Origin: Streptomyces gelaticus
GTDB lineage: Bacteria; Actinomycetota; Actinomycetes; Streptomycetales; Streptomycetaceae
Length of the DNA: 64,000 nt
Reading direction: 5' to 3'
NCBI RefSeq assembly: GCF_014649535.1
Contig: NZ_BMTF01000030.1
Location: 18,653-82,652, forward strand
The notes under the pieces were generated by a model. The model was not told the DNA's origin. It ran no database searches and saw nothing but the letters and a program-made list of their open reading frames with translations. Shown piece after piece: positions 62,478-64,000 of this stretch; position 1 is the first letter of the stretch; the number at the start of each line of letters is the position of its first letter. A program made the translations under genes and the position numbers.

Positions 62478-62855
62478 TTAGGAGGCGGACGGCTCGATCT
62501 CCCCCGCGAAGACGATGACCTGGTCGATGAGGCTCCGCCGCAGATGGACGACGTCCGTTCCCGCCAGGCGGGGGCCTCCATCCGGCGTGGTGAAGACCCA
62601 CTGGTACCGGGCCCACTCGTTAGGCATGTCCACCGCTGAGCAGCGCACCATCGTACCGGTCCCTGCCGGGTGGCGCCTGATGTCCAGCACGAACCGCTCG
62701 ACCGCCTCGATCCCTTCGCTGCGACCCAATGGCCCCCAGAAGACCACGTCTGAGGTCAGGGCCTGGGAGAGCAGGACAGTCACATAGCTGTCGTCCGAGG
62801 CGTTGAACGCGGAGATGAACGTGTCGATTGCGGAGCGCGCGGTCTCTTCCTGCAT
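62478..62855 (-). CDS. SnoaL/NTF2-like small protein
   Basis: A 125-residue cone-shaped NTF2-like domain: N-terminal helix QEETARSAIDTFISAFNAS, then SDVVFWGPLGRSEGIEAVERFVLDIRR and strands MVRCSAVDMPNEWARYQWVFTTPDG, DVVHLRRSLIDQVIVFAGEIEP. Members are enzymes (cyclases, isomerases) or binding proteins; no catalytic pair can be assigned. ATG 62855 has no ribosome site and a -10 box TATTAC ends six bases upstream, suggesting a leaderless mRNA. Confidence 0.8.
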   Translation of the reverse strand: MQEETARSAIDTFISAFNASDDSYVTVLLSQALTSDVVFWGPLGRSEGIEAVERFVLDIRRHPAGTGTMVRCSAVDMPNEWARYQWVFTTPDGGPRLAGTDVVHLRRSLIDQVIVFAGEIEPSAS

Positions 62856-62861
62856 GCCCCA

Positions 62862-62867
62862 GTAATA
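62862..62867 (-). promoter_or_regulatory. Candidate -10 box for a leaderless transcript
   Basis: TATTAC on the minus strand, six bases before ATG 62855, with no Shine-Dalgarno sequence between. Confidence 0.45.
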
Positions 62868-63031
62868 CCAGACCGTTTCGCGTGCGCTCGTCCCGTGAGC
62901 CGCCTTCCGATCACGATGAACCGTCCCGGTCACAGCACTAGCTAGGCCAAGGGCTCCACAGCTCTGCAACGACCCGCTAGTTTGTAGCTCCGCGTGACTG
63001 AACGTCAGTTACCGGGGCTCTTGCTGAAAGT

Positions 63032-63049
63032 CCCGGTGTTCACGCCGGG
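63032..63049. repeat. Small hairpin at the left side of the IS200/IS605 remnant
   Basis: CCCGGTG-TTCA-CGCCGGG folds as seven pairs (one T-G) with a four-base loop, at the tnpA stop codon. IS200/IS605 elements carry subterminal hairpins recognised by TnpA, and TnpB guide RNAs end in similar CCCCGGCG/CGCCGGGG hairpins, so this may be an element end. Confidence 0.4.
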
Positions 63050-63333
63050 GATGAATGCATCTCAAGACTGCTCTGGCCCGCGGGCTGGAGCGGGTGTTTT
63101 TGTTGCTCGATGTACTGGCGGACGATCGCCAGTGGTGCTCCGCCGCAGGATGCGGAGAGGTACGAGGGCGACCACAGGTGCCCGTGCATGATGGCGTGGT
63201 TGTTGTGGCCGGTGAATTCCTGGCGTATCCGGCGGGCGGAGACGCCCTTGAGGCTGTTGACCAGCTTGGAGACGGCGACCTTGGGCGGGTAGTTGATCAG
63301 CAGGTGGACGTGATCGCGTTCGCCGTTGAACTC
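63040..63333 (-). pseudogene. tnpA: 5'-truncated IS200 transposase (TnpA, Y1 type)
   Basis: The frame reads EFNGERDHVHLLINYPPKV, SKLVNSLKGVSARRIRQEF, HLWSPSYLSASCGGAPLAIVRQYIEQQ and stops at 63040. The catalytic HUH is present in part as HVH, and the C-terminal GGAPLAIVRQYIEQQ helix carries the nucleophilic Tyr. About 35-45 N-terminal residues are missing at the junction, so no start codon exists. There is also an unusual C-terminal tail of about 17 residues after IEQQ. Confidence 0.82.
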
Positions 63334-64000
63334 CTCTGCAGCAGTCCCTTCGGGACCTCGACACCGCCTACAAGAACTTCTTCGAGAGTTTGAAGAGCAA
63401 GCGGCAGGGCCGGAAGGTCGGGGCGCCCCGGTACAAGTCGAGGAAGGATACCCGGCAGTCGATCCGCCTCAACACCAACGCCTTCTCCCTCCAGGACAAT
63501 GGCACGGTGTATGTGGCCAAGATCGGCGGTCTCAAGGTCAAGTGGTCCCGTCGGCTTCCGGTCGCACCTACGTCGCTGACCGTCACCAAGGACAGCTCGG
63601 GCCGGTACTTCCTCAGCTTCGTGGTGGACACCGAGCCGGACATCCTTCCCGAGGTGGAGGCGGAGTCGGGCATCGACCTCGGTCTGTCCGCCTTCGCGGT
63701 CCTGTCCGACGGCCGGAAGATCGACAGCCCCCGCTTCCTGCGCAGGGCGGAGAAGAAACTCAGGCGCCTTCAGCGGCAGCTGTCCCGCAAGGCCAAGGGA
63801 TCGAAGAACCGTGCCAAGGCCCGTATCAAGGTCGCACGCCGGCATGCCAAGGTCGCGGACCGGCGCCGGGACTGGCACCACAAGGTATCCACACAGATCA
63901 TTCGCGACAACCAAGCGGTGTATGTGGAAGACCTCGCGGTGTCCGGTCTCGGCCGTACCCGGCTCGCCAAGTCCGTGCGTGACGCGGGGTGGTCCGCGTT
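63331..64000 (+). pseudogene. tnpB: 5'-truncated TnpB (IS605 OrfB) RNA-guided nuclease gene, 3' end outside window
   Basis: The frame opens just after a stop at 63327-63329 and reads PLQQSLRDLDTAYKNFFESL, the usual region at about residue 80 of TnpB, so the N-terminus is missing. RuvC parts are intact as far as seen: the first catalytic Asp in SGIDLGLSAFAVLSDG and the Glu in QAVYVEDLAVSGL. The zinc ribbon and the third acidic residue would be beyond 64000. Without a start codon it is probably dead unless an internal start is used. Confidence 0.82.

Larger units (their letters stand above)
63032..64000. mobile_element. IS200/IS605-family element with a deleted centre (right end outside window)
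   Basis: The element has tnpA on the minus strand and tnpB on the plus strand, head to head, but at about 63330-63335 the two coding parts meet directly with both 5' ends missing. The right end lies beyond 64000 and the left end is probably within 62990-63050. As it stands it cannot make a complete TnpA. Confidence 0.8.

Overview
The window is high-GC actinobacterial DNA. GTG and TTG starts, AGGAGG-type ribosome sites, leaderless starts, Tat signals and the gene families all point to Streptomyces or a close relative. No rRNA, tRNA, CRISPR array or replication origin was seen. Four things stand out: an oxygen-stress/dormancy island, an 11-gene polysaccharide-utilisation operon, several decaying genes, and a broken IS200/IS605 element at the right edge.

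Left part (1-13.3 kb): the end of a molybdenum hydroxylase large subunit, an RsbW-like ATPase, a succinate-semialdehyde-type dehydrogenase followed by phosphoketolase, a Rho-N-like small protein, a baeRF-type protein, a lipoprotein, a glutaminase-STAS pseudogene that has lost its catalytic core, a secreted endonuclease I, an RlmG-like methyltransferase and an acyl-CoA dehydrogenase.

Dormancy island (about 13.4-33.3 kb): a DevS/OsdK-like double-GAF histidine kinase faces a DevR/OsdR-like regulator. Around them are four tandem-USP proteins and two USP remnants, six CBS-CBS-BON proteins (five in a row), two stand-alone cyclic-nucleotide-binding domains, a DUF1918-XRE-flavin fusion, two zinc alcohol dehydrogenases, a GH65 enzyme and a PPK2 polyphosphate kinase. 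GC-rich palindromes of the form GGRCCG-NN-CGGYCC recur in the promoter gaps and may be the regulator's boxes. This resembles the OsdKR (DevSR) region known from S. coelicolor.

Middle (33.4-38.2 kb): an MpaB-type oxygenase, a soluble Ser/Thr kinase with eight exact 126-bp TPR units, and an FAD oxidoreductase.

Polysaccharide operon (38.2-53.5 kb): eleven minus-strand genes with gaps of 44 bp or less or with overlaps, facing a LacI regulator. They encode a solute-binding protein and two permeases (no ATPase), an SDR, two cytoplasmic heparinase II/III-type enzymes, a DUF624 membrane protein, and secreted beta-helix, SGNH and PL8 lyase proteins, then a cytoplasmic CE7 deacetylase. The order suggests outside cleavage, import, then deacetylation and further lysis inside. 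The sequence does not fix the substrate, which is probably an acetylated uronic-acid polymer.

Right part (53.7-64 kb): MFS exporter with a truncated HIT gene and an APH-like kinase, Tat-exported serine hydrolase, nitronate monooxygenase-like enzyme plus acyl-CoA synthetase, Ca2+/H+ antiporter, penicillin-acylase remnant, SnoaL-like protein, and the IS200/IS605 remnant whose tnpA and tnpB have both lost their 5' ends.
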